Assembly: GCF_000320405.1 (NCBI RefSeq)
Contig: NZ_KB291625.1
Span: forward strand, 1-56,078
Origin: Clostridium celatum DSM 1785
GTDB lineage: Bacteria; Bacillota; Clostridia; Clostridiales; Clostridiaceae
Direction: 5' to 3'
Length of the DNA stretch: 56,078 bases
Shown: positions 25,710 to 35,646 of the stretch, piece by piece
Layout: every line of letters starts with the position of its first letter
Position numbering within the stretch: position 1 is the stretch's first letter
Made by a program: the position numbers and the translations under genes
Notes under the pieces: generated by a model
What the model saw: only the letters and a program-made list of their open reading frames with translations
Databases searched by the model: none
Told to the model about the DNA's origin: nothing

Positions 25710-26555
25710 ATGAAAATAAAAGCTTATGCAAAAATTAATATTTCTTTAGATATAATAGGAAAAAGGGAAACAGATGGATATCATTTATTAAGAATGATAA
25801 TGCAAAATATAGATTTGTATGATGAAATAGATATAAATAAGCAGGAGTCCGGAATAACCTTAACTTGTAATAAGAGTTATGTTCCAACAGATATTAAAAA
25901 TTTAGCATATAAAGCAGCTTTATTATTTAAGGAAAGATATGATATAAAAGAAGGCGTAAATATTAATATAACAAAAAATATTCCAGTATCTGCAGGACTT
26001 GCAGGGGGGAGTACAGATGGAGCAGCTGTTTTAGTTGCTATGAATAAGTTATTTAATGTTAATGCTTCTGATGAAGAACTTATGGAACTTGGAGTAAGTT
26101 TAGGAGCTGATATACCTTATTGTATTAAAGGTGGCACTGCACTTTGTGAAGGAATTGGGGAAGAGGTAACTTCACTAAAACCATTTAAAGATAAAATAAT
26201 TGTTTTGGTTAAACCAGGGTTTGGTGTATCTACAAAAGAAGTATATAAGTCATTTGATATGGACAAAGCAAGAATACATCCTAGAACTGAAGAGTTAATA
26301 ACTGCTATGGCAAATGATGATTTAGAATATGTAGCAAATAATATGAAAAATTTATTAGAAAATGTTACATTAAGAAAGCATAAGGTTTTAATTAAAATAA
26401 AAGAAGATATGATTAGACTTGGAGCTATAGGTTCTATGATGAGCGGAAGTGGTCCAAGTGTATTTGCCTTCTTTGATGATATGTTAAAGGCCCAAAGATG
26501 CTTTGAGAAGATGAAAGAAAATTATAAAGAAGTATTTTTAACTAGAACTATTTAA
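25710..26555 (+). CDS. ispE: 4-diphosphocytidyl-2-C-methyl-D-erythritol kinase IspE
   Basis: IspE phosphorylates CDP-methylerythritol in the MEP route to isoprenoids. The 281 residues from ATG 25710 match the family. The frame is open to a TTG at 25692, but the sequence MKIKAYAKINISLDI is the standard N terminus. GHMP-kinase motifs are present: AKINISL, the ATP loop PVSAGLAGGSTDGAA (near 92) and MMSGSGPSVFAFF near the C terminus. It has the same neighbour spoIIR as in many clostridia, an arrangement without a known functional reason. Confidence 0.93.
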   Translation: MKIKAYAKINISLDIIGKRETDGYHLLRMIMQNIDLYDEIDINKQESGITLTCNKSYVPTDIKNLAYKAALLFKERYDIKEGVNINITKNIPVSAGLAGGSTDGAAVLVAMNKLFNVNASDEELMELGVSLGADIPYCIKGGTALCEGIGEEVTSLKPFKDKIIVLVKPGFGVSTKEVYKSFDMDKARIHPRTEELITAMANDDLEYVANNMKNLLENVTLRKHKVLIKIKEDMIRLGAIGSMMSGSGPSVFAFFDDMLKAQRCFEKMKENYKEVFLTRTI

Positions 26556-26577
26556 AAAAATTTAATATTAATGAATA

Positions 26578-26618
26578 AACCCCTTTATATTGTCAATACT
26601 TAAGGATAGAAAGGGGTT
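26578..26618 (+). promoter_or_regulatory. hairpin that covers the spoIIR ribosome-binding site
   Basis: AACCCCTTT (26578-26586) is the exact complement of AAAGGGGTT (26610-26618), which holds the Shine-Dalgarno sequence of spoIIR (ATG 26625). If the left arm is transcribed, the 9-bp stem would hide the ribosome site. It could also act as an ispE terminator, but no T run follows. Confidence 0.45.
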
Positions 26619-26624
26619 GGAATT

Positions 26625-27263
26625 ATGAGGAAATATATATCAATTTTATTAGTAGTATTTTTTATTAGTGGTATTTTAAATGGATGTGAACTAAAATCTT
26701 ATAATATAGAGGATGGAAGTTTAGAACTTGAGGAATTAGATTATGATGAAATTAAAGACAAGCTAATTAGATTTCATGTTATTGCTAATAGCGATACGGA
26801 AGAAGACCAAGCTTTGAAGTTAAAGGTTAGAGATAGAGTAATTGATGAATTAAGTTATAAATTAAATGAAGCTGAATCTGTAGAGGAAGCAAAAGAAATT
26901 CTTGAAACTAACATTGATTTTGTTAATGAAATTGCAAAAGAAGTAATTAGTGAAAATAATTATAATTATGAAGTTAACACAATGTTATCATATGAAAATT
27001 TTCCAGATAAAGTTTATGGAGATTATATATTTCCACAAGGGACTTATGAAGCATTTAGAATTATAATAGGAACAGGTGAAGGTCAAAATTGGTGGTGTGT
27101 TATGTTTCCACCTTTATGTTTCATTGATGAGACTAAGAATTCTGTAGATTCAAAGGAATTGAAAGAAAATATTGAAGATATAACAAGTAAAGAAGATAAA
27201 GCAAAAAAAGATGTAGTGTTTAAATCTAAAATATTAGAAATAGTAAATAATTTATTTGACTAG
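26625..27263 (+). CDS. spoIIR: stage II sporulation protein R (SpoIIR)
   Basis: SpoIIR is made in the forespore under sigma-F and is secreted to the intermembrane space. There it triggers SpoIIGA to process pro-sigma-E in the mother cell. The 212 residues have an N-terminal export segment (about 4-20) ending in SGILNGC, which could serve as a lipobox. The conserved domain reads KLIRFHVIANSDTEEDQALK ... LKVRDRV and continues with NYNYEVNTMLSYENFPDKVYGDYIFPQGTY split over residues 118-146. GQNWWCVMFPPLCF is typical of the family. The ribosome site lies in a possible hairpin (26578-26618). Confidence 0.94.
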   Translation: MRKYISILLVVFFISGILNGCELKSYNIEDGSLELEELDYDEIKDKLIRFHVIANSDTEEDQALKLKVRDRVIDELSYKLNEAESVEEAKEILETNIDFVNEIAKEVISENNYNYEVNTMLSYENFPDKVYGDYIFPQGTYEAFRIIIGTGEGQNWWCVMFPPLCFIDETKNSVDSKELKENIEDITSKEDKAKKDVVFKSKILEIVNNLFD

Positions 27264-27282
27264 AAAATAGGAGGACTTTAAA

Positions 27283-28272
27283 ATGGCAAGAGCTTTAGCA
27301 ATGGTATCTGGTGGACTAGATAGTATATTAGCAGCTAAATTAATTAAGGAGCAGGGAATAGAGGTAATAGGAATTTGTTTTAGATCATATTTCTTTAGTG
27401 AAGAAAGCGCAATAAAAATGACTAAACAAGTAGATATTCCATTAGTTGTTGTGGATTTTTCACCAGAACATTTAGATTTAGTTAAAAATCCAAAACATGG
27501 AAGAGGTAAAAATATGAATCCATGTATAGATTGTCATGCTATGATGATGAATTATGCGGGAAAGTTATTAGAGGAATATAATGCTGATTTTATAATAACT
27601 GGAGAAGTTTTAAATCAAAGACCTATGTCACAAAATAGACAAGCTCTAAATATAGTAAAGAAGGAATCAGGATTTGCAAATAAAATACTAAGACCTTTAT
27701 GTGCTAAAAATATTGAGCCAACAGAAATGGAATTAAATGGGCTTGTAGATAGAGAACAATTATTAGGAATATCAGGAAGAAGCAGAAAGCCACAAATGGA
27801 ATTAGCAGAAAAGTGGGGTATAACTGAATATCCATCACCTGCTGGAGGATGTAAATTAACAGAGCCAAACTATGCATTAAGATTAAAAGATTTATTAGAT
27901 TTTAAAGAAGAAGTAGAAGAAAATGAATTAAGTCTTTTAAGATATGGTAGACACTTTAGAACTGAAGATAATAATAAAATAATAGTTGCAAGAACTAAAG
28001 AAGAAAGTGAAAACATAAAAAAATATGTAAATTCTGAATACTATTCATTCCATACTACAGATTTTTCAGGTGCATTAGTATTGTTAGAAAATAAAGGTAC
28101 GGAAAGAGACATAGAATTAGCAGCAAGAATTTCGGGAAGATATAGTAAAGGAAGAGAAGAGAAAGTATTAAAGGTTAAATATGGACAATACGGAACTAAA
28201 CTTGAAAATGTAATAGAAGTTAGTCCAATAAATGATGAAGAATTAGATAAATATATGATATCTGTAAGATAG
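27283..28272 (+). CDS. PP-loop tRNA thiolase-like protein with C-terminal NFACT-R-like domain
   Basis: The N-terminal part (1-190) is a PP-loop ATP pyrophosphatase with the motif MVSGGLDSILAAK at residues 7-19, like ThiI and MnmA/TrmU. It has a cysteine pair in NPCIDCH. PSPAGGCKLTEPNYALRLKD follows. The C-terminal part (about 215-325; LLRYGRHFR, DFSGALVLLENK, AARISGRYSKGR) resembles the RNA-binding NFACT-R (DUF814) domain, a fusion known from the family literature. The protein probably thiolates a tRNA uridine, but its exact target is not established here. It has 329 residues, a GGAGG site, and is followed after 8 bases by the ywiB-like gene. Confidence 0.78.
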   Translation: MARALAMVSGGLDSILAAKLIKEQGIEVIGICFRSYFFSEESAIKMTKQVDIPLVVVDFSPEHLDLVKNPKHGRGKNMNPCIDCHAMMMNYAGKLLEEYNADFIITGEVLNQRPMSQNRQALNIVKKESGFANKILRPLCAKNIEPTEMELNGLVDREQLLGISGRSRKPQMELAEKWGITEYPSPAGGCKLTEPNYALRLKDLLDFKEEVEENELSLLRYGRHFRTEDNNKIIVARTKEESENIKKYVNSEYYSFHTTDFSGALVLLENKGTERDIELAARISGRYSKGREEKVLKVKYGQYGTKLENVIEVSPINDEELDKYMISVR

Positions 28273-28280
28273 GAGGAAAT

Positions 28281-28697
28281 ATGGAAAAAGACGCAATTAT
28301 TTATGTACAAAGCTTTTCGGACTTAACACCAGGTGAGCCTATTGAAGTTGTAACTCCAGGAAAATTTATAAAAACAGATGATGGTTTTAAGGCTATATAT
28401 GAAGAGTCAAAGTTATCTGGTATGGAAGGAACTACAACTACTTTAAATATAAAAAATGATTCTATGATATTAGAAAGATTGGGTTCAACAACTACTAATA
28501 TGGAATTTAAAGAAGGTGAAGTAGCTATATCACTATACAATACACCTTACGGAATGATGGATTTAAATGTTGATACTAAAAAATTAGATATTGATATTGA
28601 TGATAATGGTGGAGTTATTTATTCTAAATACATATTAGGTGTTCAAGGTGAAGCTGGAGTTACAACAGAATTAAAAGTTAAGATTAGAGTTAATTAA
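28281..28697 (+). CDS. DUF1934 / YwiB-family beta-barrel protein
   Basis: This 138-residue small soluble protein, all beta by pattern, is similar to B. subtilis YwiB (DUF1934), which has a lipocalin-like barrel and unknown function. The conserved stretch near the end is LGVQGEAGVTTELKVKIRVN. It starts 8 bases after the PP-loop gene with AGGAGG, so the two are co-transcribed. YwiB genes are often near argS or pyrG; here pyrG is 0.6 kb downstream. Confidence 0.75.
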   Translation: MEKDAIIYVQSFSDLTPGEPIEVVTPGKFIKTDDGFKAIYEESKLSGMEGTTTTLNIKNDSMILERLGSTTTNMEFKEGEVAISLYNTPYGMMDLNVDTKKLDIDIDDNGGVIYSKYILGVQGEAGVTTELKVKIRVN

Positions 28698-28705
28698 CAA
28701 ACTAG

Positions 28706-28740
28706 AAATAAGACTATACTTTTGTATGGTCTTATTTTTA
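28706..28740 (+). terminator. terminator after the YwiB-like gene
   Basis: Stem AAATAAGACTATA / TATGGTCTTATTT (one G-U) with loop CTTTTG, followed by TT and A+T-rich DNA. Confidence 0.75.
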
Positions 28741-28826
28741 TTTATTAAAAATGTAATTATAGAATAATAAATTGAATAAACAGCTAGTTAAGGGTAATAA
28801 TTGTAAATAAAAAGTGATGGTGTCAT

Positions 28827-29120
28827 ATGGATAAATATAATATTATAATTTTAAATTTATGTAAATATTATGGGATAGAATTTAAAGAATTAGATTTATT
28901 ATTGAGGGATAGGGAAAAGAGATTAATTTTTTTATTATTAATAAAAAATTTTAGATGCTTAGATGTAAATAAGACGATAGATATGACAAGATATATAAAT
29001 GAAAAAAATATAAAAGTAAACTTAAAAAAAGCTGAGGAAAAGGTTCTTATAAATAAGCAATTTAGAGAAGATTACTTCGAGATAGAGGAAAAAATAAAGA
29101 AAAATTTTAAAAATGCATAA
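28827..29120 (+). CDS. small lysine-rich protein of unknown function
   Basis: I do not recognise this 97-residue protein. It is rich in Lys, Asn, Ile and Leu and predicted mainly helical, without signal peptide, membrane segment or cysteine motif; a single cysteine lies in NLCKYYGIEF and one in FRCLDV. The start MDKYNIIILN follows a weak GTGATGGTG ribosome site. It stands alone between the YwiB-like gene and pyrG, the place where Bacilli have rpoE (RNA polymerase delta). It shows no acidic tail and no clear similarity to delta. Confidence 0.55.
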   Translation: MDKYNIIILNLCKYYGIEFKELDLLLRDREKRLIFLLLIKNFRCLDVNKTIDMTRYINEKNIKVNLKKAEEKVLINKQFREDYFEIEEKIKKNFKNA

Positions 29121-29245
29121 AAAACACTAGTCAAATTTAAACTAATGTGTTACTATAATGATTATGATTTTAAAGACACTTATGTATAAAGTGAGGTAAT
29201 TTATATTATACTAATAAAAAAGTCAAGTGTCAATAAGAATTTTGA

Positions 29246-30865
<1,620 letters not shown>

Positions 30866-30887
30866 AAAATAAGATATTGATTTAAAT

Positions 30888-30943
30888 AAGAGTTTAAGAT
30901 AGCGATTATGAGTAAGTCCTATCTTTTACTCTTAATTTTTTTG
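30888..30943 (+). terminator. terminator of pyrG
   Basis: 15-bp stem AAGAGTTTAAGATAG / CTATCTTTTACTCTT with a 2-base internal mismatch and a 16-base loop, followed by AA and TTTTTTT. Confidence 0.88.
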
Positions 30944-31193
30944 CTTTATAAATAATAGTTTGTTATAAAAAAATATAATGTGGATAAGCTTATAGTATAA
31001 GTTAGTATTGAATTTTAATAATTATTAGTTCATAATTATATATAAATTTAGGTAAAATTAATTTTAAAAAGTATATTTTTATTATACAAAAGATTATTCA
31101 AATAATGAGATTTAATTTCATTTCAATATATCAAATCTTACATTTTAATGCTTAATTATCCCAAATTAATTTTAAACTATTGGAGGTGTCATT
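30944..31193. other. leader region of rho, no gene
   Basis: A+T-rich. A possible promoter is TTGAAT at 31008-31013 with CATAAT at 31031-31036 (17-bp spacer), leaving a leader of about 150 bases before rho. A long rho leader would suit autoregulation, but I see no strong structure in it. Confidence 0.4.
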
Positions 31194-32645
31194 TTGACAA
31201 GAGAAGCATACTCTGAGATGACTTTAGCAGACCTTAAAAATAAAGCTAAAGAACTTGGAATAAAAAACATAAGCAAATTAAAGAAGAGTGAATTAATAGA
31301 TGAATTATTAAATGTTAATTCAAGTAAAGTAGAAGAGAGTAAATCTACTCCTAATGTTATAGAAAGAAATGGTGTTATATTAACTGAGAGAATAGCTCCA
31401 AAGACTCGTGAACAACAAAATACTACTTATAATAATTATCAATCAAGAGAAGTAAATACATTATCAGAAGAAGAAAGAGAAGAAAAGAAAGAAAGATTAA
31501 AGACTATGATAAATGAGTCTGGATCTGCAAAGGGAGTACTAGAAGTACAAGAAAATAATAATTTTGGATTTTTAAGATGTGATAATTATTTAACTGGAGA
31601 AAATGATATATATGTATCTCCTTCTCAAATAAGAAGATTTAATTTAAGAACTGGTGATGAGGTTCAAGGTAAAGTAAGGGAAGCAAAAGACGGCGAAAAG
31701 TTTAAAGCTCTGTTATTTGTTGAAAAAGTAAATGGAGATAGTCCGGAAAAAGCCATAGGAAGAAAGAGTTTTGAAACCTTAACACCAATTTATCCTAATG
31801 AAAGACTACATTTAGAAACTAGTAATGAAAAAGATTTATCATCTAGATTGATGGACATAATTTGTCCAATAGGAAAAGGGCAAAGAGGAGTAATTGTAGC
31901 ACCTCCAAAGGCAGGTAAAACTACATTGCTAAAAAAGATTGCTCAAAATATTACAATAAATCATCCAGAGGTTAAACTTATAGTTCTTTTAATTGATGAA
32001 AGACCAGAAGAAGTTACTGATATGAAGAGGTCTATAAAAGGAGATGTCATTTATTCCACATTTGATGAAGAACCACAAAACCATGCAAAGGTTTCTCAAA
32101 TGGTTTTAGAGAGAGCTAAGAGGATGGTAGAACAAGGTAAGGATGTAGTTATATTATTAGATAGTATTACTAGATTATCTAGAGCGTATAATTTAACGAT
32201 TACTCCAACAGGAAGAACATTATCAGGGGGATTAGATCCAGGCGCTTTAATAATGCCTAAGAAATTCTTTGGTGCAGCAAGAAATATTGAAGAAGGTGGA
32301 AGCTTAACAATACTTGCAACTGCTTTAGTTGAAACAGGATCTAGAATGGATGATATGATATTTGAAGAATTTAAAGGTACTGGTAATATGGAGGTACATT
32401 TAGATAGAAGGCTTCAAGAAAGAAGAATATTCCCTGCTATAGATATTTATAAATCAGGAACAAGAAAAGAAGATTTACTATTAACAGAAGAAGAAAAAGA
32501 AGTAGCATTTGCAATTAGAAAGGTAATGTATAAAGATGGAAATATAGAAAATATTACTGAAAATCTAATTAATATGTTATCTAAGACTAAAAATAATAAA
32601 GAATTCATAGAAGTATTTCCTAAAAATGAATCTTTTAAGAAATAA
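31194..32645 (+). CDS. rho: transcription termination factor Rho
   Basis: Rho is a hexameric RNA helicase that ends transcription. The 483 residues contain an N-terminal SAP-like Rho_N domain (about 8-45), a charged Asn/Glu linker (50-105), and a cold-shock-like RNA-binding domain (about 110-180; [20 protein letters not shown]). The RecA-type ATPase follows with Walker [13 protein letters not shown] (about 240) and Walker [17 protein letters not shown]. It starts at TTG (31194) with GGAGGTG correctly spaced. No alternative start nearby gives a better N terminus. Confidence 0.96.
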   Translation: MTREAYSEMTLADLKNKAKELGIKNISKLKKSELIDELLNVNSSKVEESKSTPNVIERNGVILTERIAPKTREQQNTTYNNYQSREVNTLSEEEREEKKERLKTMINESGSAKGVLEVQENNNFGFLRCDNYLTGENDIYVSPSQIRRFNLRTGDEVQGKVREAKDGEKFKALLFVEKVNGDSPEKAIGRKSFETLTPIYPNERLHLETSNEKDLSSRLMDIICPIGKGQRGVIVAPPKAGKTTLLKKIAQNITINHPEVKLIVLLIDERPEEVTDMKRSIKGDVIYSTFDEEPQNHAKVSQMVLERAKRMVEQGKDVVILLDSITRLSRAYNLTITPTGRTLSGGLDPGALIMPKKFFGAARNIEEGGSLTILATALVETGSRMDDMIFEEFKGTGNMEVHLDRRLQERRIFPAIDIYKSGTRKEDLLLTEEEKEVAFAIRKVMYKDGNIENITENLINMLSKTKNNKEFIEVFPKNESFKK

Positions 32646-32656
32646 ATAAAATAATC

Positions 32657-32703
32657 AAAAAAAGTTATGGTTAAATATTAAAATTAAACCATAACTTTTT
32701 TGT
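32657..32703 (+). terminator. terminator of rho
   Basis: Stem AAAAAGTTATGGTT / AACCATAACTTTTT with an A+T-rich loop, followed by TT and G; symmetrical enough to act in both directions. Confidence 0.85.
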
Positions 32704-32745
32704 TGTTATATTGTTGTATTAAGTAAACTTTTAATATTTAATATT

Positions 32746-32784
32746 AAAAGAAAAAAATGAGAAAGAATCATATTCCTTCTCATA
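32746..32784 (-). terminator. terminator of rpmE
   Basis: Minus strand: ATGAGAAGGAAT / ATTCTTTCTCAT (one G-U or mismatch) around ATG, then TTTTTTTCTTTT at 32757-32746. Confidence 0.82.
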
Positions 32785-32799
32785 AATTCAAATATAATC

Positions 32800-33006
32800 T
32801 TATTTGTTAAGACCGAATTTCTTGTTGAACTTATCAACTCTACCGCCGATATCAACGATTTTTTGCTTACCAGTGAAGAATGGGTGGCATTTAGCACATA
32901 TATCAACTTTTAACTCTTCTTTAACAGAACCAGTTGTAAAAGTATTTCCACATGCGCACTTAACCACAGCATCGTGATGGTATTCTGGATGTATGCCTTG
33001 TTTCAT
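32800..33006 (-). CDS. rpmE: ribosomal protein bL31
   Basis: This 68-residue protein starts [15 protein letters not shown]. It keeps four cysteines (KCACGN and ICAKCHPF), so it is the zinc-containing C+ form of bL31 in the large ribosomal subunit. The C-terminal [20 protein letters not shown] is the typical L31 end. An AGAGGTGAAT ribosome site precedes the ATG. It lies alone on the minus strand between convergent rho and divergent tdk. A short hairpin in its leader may be regulatory. Confidence 0.97.
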   Translation of the reverse strand: MKQGIHPEYHHDAVVKCACGNTFTTGSVKEELKVDICAKCHPFFTGKQKIVDIGGRVDKFNKKFGLNK

Positions 33007-33034
33007 TTAATTCACCTCTTTCAAAATAAACGAT

Positions 33035-33055
33035 TCATTAGCGATTTACTAATGA
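33035..33055 (-). promoter_or_regulatory. leader hairpin upstream of rpmE
   Basis: TCATTAG / CTAATGA 7-bp stem with a 7-base loop, about 28 bases before the rpmE start. Ribosomal-protein leader families exist for L31; whether this belongs to one needs a covariance-model search. A weak promoter (TTGACT 33092-33087, TTTACT 33069-33064) would place the hairpin in the mRNA. Confidence 0.4.
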
Positions 33056-33111
33056 CCATATCGAGTAAATCACATTAAAAAAAGCCAGTCAAGGTAATGC
33101 TAAAATAAAAA

Positions 33112-33137
33112 ACATATTATAATATCTTATAATATGT
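33112..33137. promoter_or_regulatory. perfect 26-bp palindrome between rpmE and tdk (possible operator)
   Basis: ACATATTATAA-TATC-TTATAATATGT, arms of 11 bp. It overlaps the -35 position of a possible tdk promoter (TATAAT at 33150-33155). Such a site could bind a dimeric regulator. It could also be chance in A+T-only DNA. Confidence 0.4.
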
Positions 33138-33194
33138 AGATTAAAATGTTATAATCAAAAGAGATAAATTACTTAAAGATGAGGAGCGTTAATA

Positions 33195-33782
33195 ATGAGT
33201 AAATTATATTTTAGATATGGAGCTATGAATTCTGGAAAATCAACTAACCTTATGCAAGTTGCTTATAATTACGAAGAACGTGGAATGAAGGTTCTTTTAA
33301 TAAAACCATCTACAGATAAAAAAGGTGGAGATAAATTACTTTCAAGACTTGGCGTACAACGTAAAGTTGATTTATTAATAGAAGATGAGCAAAATATTTA
33401 TGATGAAGTTAATAGATGGCAAGAAACGAAATATAATATAGATTGTATTTTAGTAGATGAAGTTCAATTTTTAAAATCTCATCAAATAGATGAATTATTT
33501 AAAATTGCTGTAGTTTTAAATATTCCAGTTATTTGCTATGGGTTAAGAACAGATTTTAAAATGCAAGGATTTGAAGGTAGTACAAGATTATTATTATTAG
33601 CTCATAGTATAGAGGAGCTTAAGACTATTTGTAAGTGTGGTAGAAAAGCAGTTTTAAATGGAAGAAAGATTAATGGGAAATTTGTTTTTGAAGGAAAACA
33701 AGTCGCTATTGATAACGTAGATAATGTAGAGTATGAATCTTTATGTGGTCATTGTTATTTTAAGTATAAAAATGAGAATTAA
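33195..33782 (+). CDS. tdk: thymidine kinase
   Basis: Type II thymidine kinase, 195 residues, phosphorylates thymidine for salvage. The P-loop is GAMNSGKSTNLM (9-20), Walker B is ILVDEVQFLKSHQID (near 85), and the lasso loop lies around TRLLLLAHSIEELK. The zinc site is made of KCGRKAVLNGRK plus CGHCYF at the end. Length and motifs are complete. Spacing of 14 bases to the DUF1385-PrmC gene suggests one operon with that gene. Confidence 0.95.
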   Translation: MSKLYFRYGAMNSGKSTNLMQVAYNYEERGMKVLLIKPSTDKKGGDKLLSRLGVQRKVDLLIEDEQNIYDEVNRWQETKYNIDCILVDEVQFLKSHQIDELFKIAVVLNIPVICYGLRTDFKMQGFEGSTRLLLLAHSIEELKTICKCGRKAVLNGRKINGKFVFEGKQVAIDNVDNVEYESLCGHCYFKYKNEN

Positions 33783-33796
33783 GAGAGTGTGATTAT

Positions 33797-35554
33797 ATGA
33801 GAAAATGCGATGTTGGGGGTCAAGCTATAATTGAAGGAGTTATGATGCGTGGTTCAAAGGGATTGGCAACTGCTGTTAGAACTCCAAGTGGAAAAATTGA
33901 AGTTAAAGTTGATAGAGTTAAGCCTATAACAAAAAGATTTAAAGTTTTAAATATACCTATTATTAGAGGGGCTGTAATTTTAATAGATTCATTAATAGTT
34001 GGAATAAAAACTTTAAACTATTCAGCAAGTTTTTTTGAAGATGATGAAGAAGAATCAAAATTTGATATATGGCTTAAAAATAAATTTGGTGATAAAGGTG
34101 CAAATGATTTATTAGTTACAATAACTATGATGATTTCTCTTTTAATGGCAGCTGGTATATTTTTGGGAATTCCTACAGCTATTGCATCAGTGTTTAAAAA
34201 TACTGGGATTTCACCAATTTTATTAAATTTAATTGAAGCTATTATTAGAATAGTTATATTAATTTCTTATATGTTTTTAATTAGTAAGTTAGATGATATT
34301 TATAGAGTTTTTCAGTATCATGGGGCAGAGCATAAAACAATTTTTTGTTATGAAGCAGAGGAAAAACTAACAGTAGAAAATGTTAAAAAGTTTGGAAGAT
34401 TACATCCGAGATGTGGAACTAATTTCTTGTTTTTAACTATGCTCGTTAGTGTTATTATATTTACATTAACAGGATGGGGTAGTTTCTGGCAAAGGCTTAT
34501 ATTAAGAATAGTGTTAACACCACTAGTTGCAGGAATTACTTATGAATTAATAAAATGGCTTGGAAGGACGGAAAGTGCTTTGGGAAAAATAATTGCATAT
34601 CCAGGATTGAAGTTACAAGAACTTACAACAAAAGAACCAGATGATTCACAAATAGAAGTAGCAATAGAATCTTTATTAGCAGCTGAGGGAATAGAATATA
34701 AAAAAACCATAGGTGAACTTTTAATATATGGAAATAAAGAGTTAAAGGAGGCTAATATAGATACATATATATTAGACACTCAACTTTTACTTGGAGAAGT
34801 ATTAAAAAAGGATAAGCTTTATTTAATTACTCATAAAGAAGAGGAAGTTATTAAATCTGTGACTAAAGCGTTTTATTTATTAATAGAAAAGAGAAAAAAT
34901 AAAATGCCAATAAAATATATATTAAAAAATACTGAGTTTATGGGCTTGGATTTCTATGTAGAAGAAGGTGTATTAATACCTAGAGGCGATACAGAGATAC
35001 TAGTTGAGGAAGCACTTAAATTTATTGATGAAGATAAAGAATATGAAATTTGTGATTTATGTTGTGGAAGTGGTGCTATAGGTATATCTATAGCAGCTTT
35101 AAGAGAAAATACTAAGGTAGATTTAATAGATTACTATGAAATACCAGAAAGGGTAACAAAGAGAAATATAAGAAATCATAAATTGGGAGATAGAACATCA
35201 TTTATAAAAAGTGACTTATTAGAAGAGCCAATAGCTAATGGTAAGAAATATGATATTTTAATATCTAATCCTCCATATATTAAGGAAGAAGTTATAGAAG
35301 AATTAATGGAGGATGTAAAGAACTATGAGCCACATACTGCATTAAGTGGTGGGAAAGATGGATTATATTTCTATAGAAGAATTGTTGAAGATAGTGATAA
35401 AATTTTAAAAGAAAATGGTATATTAGCATTTGAAATTGGCCATGATCAAGGAGAAGAAGTTAAGGGACTTATGACAGAAAAGGGATATAATAATGTAAGG
35501 GTTATTAAAGACTTAGCTGGACTTGACAGAGTAGTTATAGGGAATTTAAATTAG
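33797..35554 (+). CDS. prmC: fusion of a DUF1385 (YqhQ-like) membrane protein and release-factor methyltransferase PrmC
   Basis: Residues 1-300 are a DUF1385 domain: GGQAIIEGVMMRGSKGLATA at the start, membrane segments at about 115-140, 148-175 and 210-250, and the conserved QYHGAEHKTIFCYE and RLHPRCGTNFLF. Residues 305-585 are PrmC, which methylates the GGQ glutamine of release factors: LIPRGDTEILVEEAL, SAM site DLCCGSGAIGISIA, catalytic SNPPYIKEE. There is no stop or internal ribosome site between them, so it is one 585-residue protein. Its target RF1 (prfA) follows 92 bases later. The function of DUF1385 is not known. Confidence 0.92.
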   Translation: MRKCDVGGQAIIEGVMMRGSKGLATAVRTPSGKIEVKVDRVKPITKRFKVLNIPIIRGAVILIDSLIVGIKTLNYSASFFEDDEEESKFDIWLKNKFGDKGANDLLVTITMMISLLMAAGIFLGIPTAIASVFKNTGISPILLNLIEAIIRIVILISYMFLISKLDDIYRVFQYHGAEHKTIFCYEAEEKLTVENVKKFGRLHPRCGTNFLFLTMLVSVIIFTLTGWGSFWQRLILRIVLTPLVAGITYELIKWLGRTESALGKIIAYPGLKLQELTTKEPDDSQIEVAIESLLAAEGIEYKKTIGELLIYGNKELKEANIDTYILDTQLLLGEVLKKDKLYLITHKEEEVIKSVTKAFYLLIEKRKNKMPIKYILKNTEFMGLDFYVEEGVLIPRGDTEILVEEALKFIDEDKEYEICDLCCGSGAIGISIAALRENTKVDLIDYYEIPERVTKRNIRNHKLGDRTSFIKSDLLEEPIANGKKYDILISNPPYIKEEVIEELMEDVKNYEPHTALSGGKDGLYFYRRIVEDSDKILKENGILAFEIGHDQGEEVKGLMTEKGYNNVRVIKDLAGLDRVVIGNLN

Positions 35555-35580
35555 TTAATATAGCAATAAATTGTTGTATC

Positions 35581-35610
35581 TTGATTAATATTTAGTTGAT
35601 GTGATATAAT
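35581..35610 (+). promoter_or_regulatory. promoter of prfA
   Basis: TTGATT at 35581-35586, 18-bp spacer, TATAAT at 35605-35610; the ATG is 36 bases downstream. Confidence 0.6.
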
Positions 35611-35646
35611 AATTCAATATGAAAAAATACAGTACGGAGTGATACT

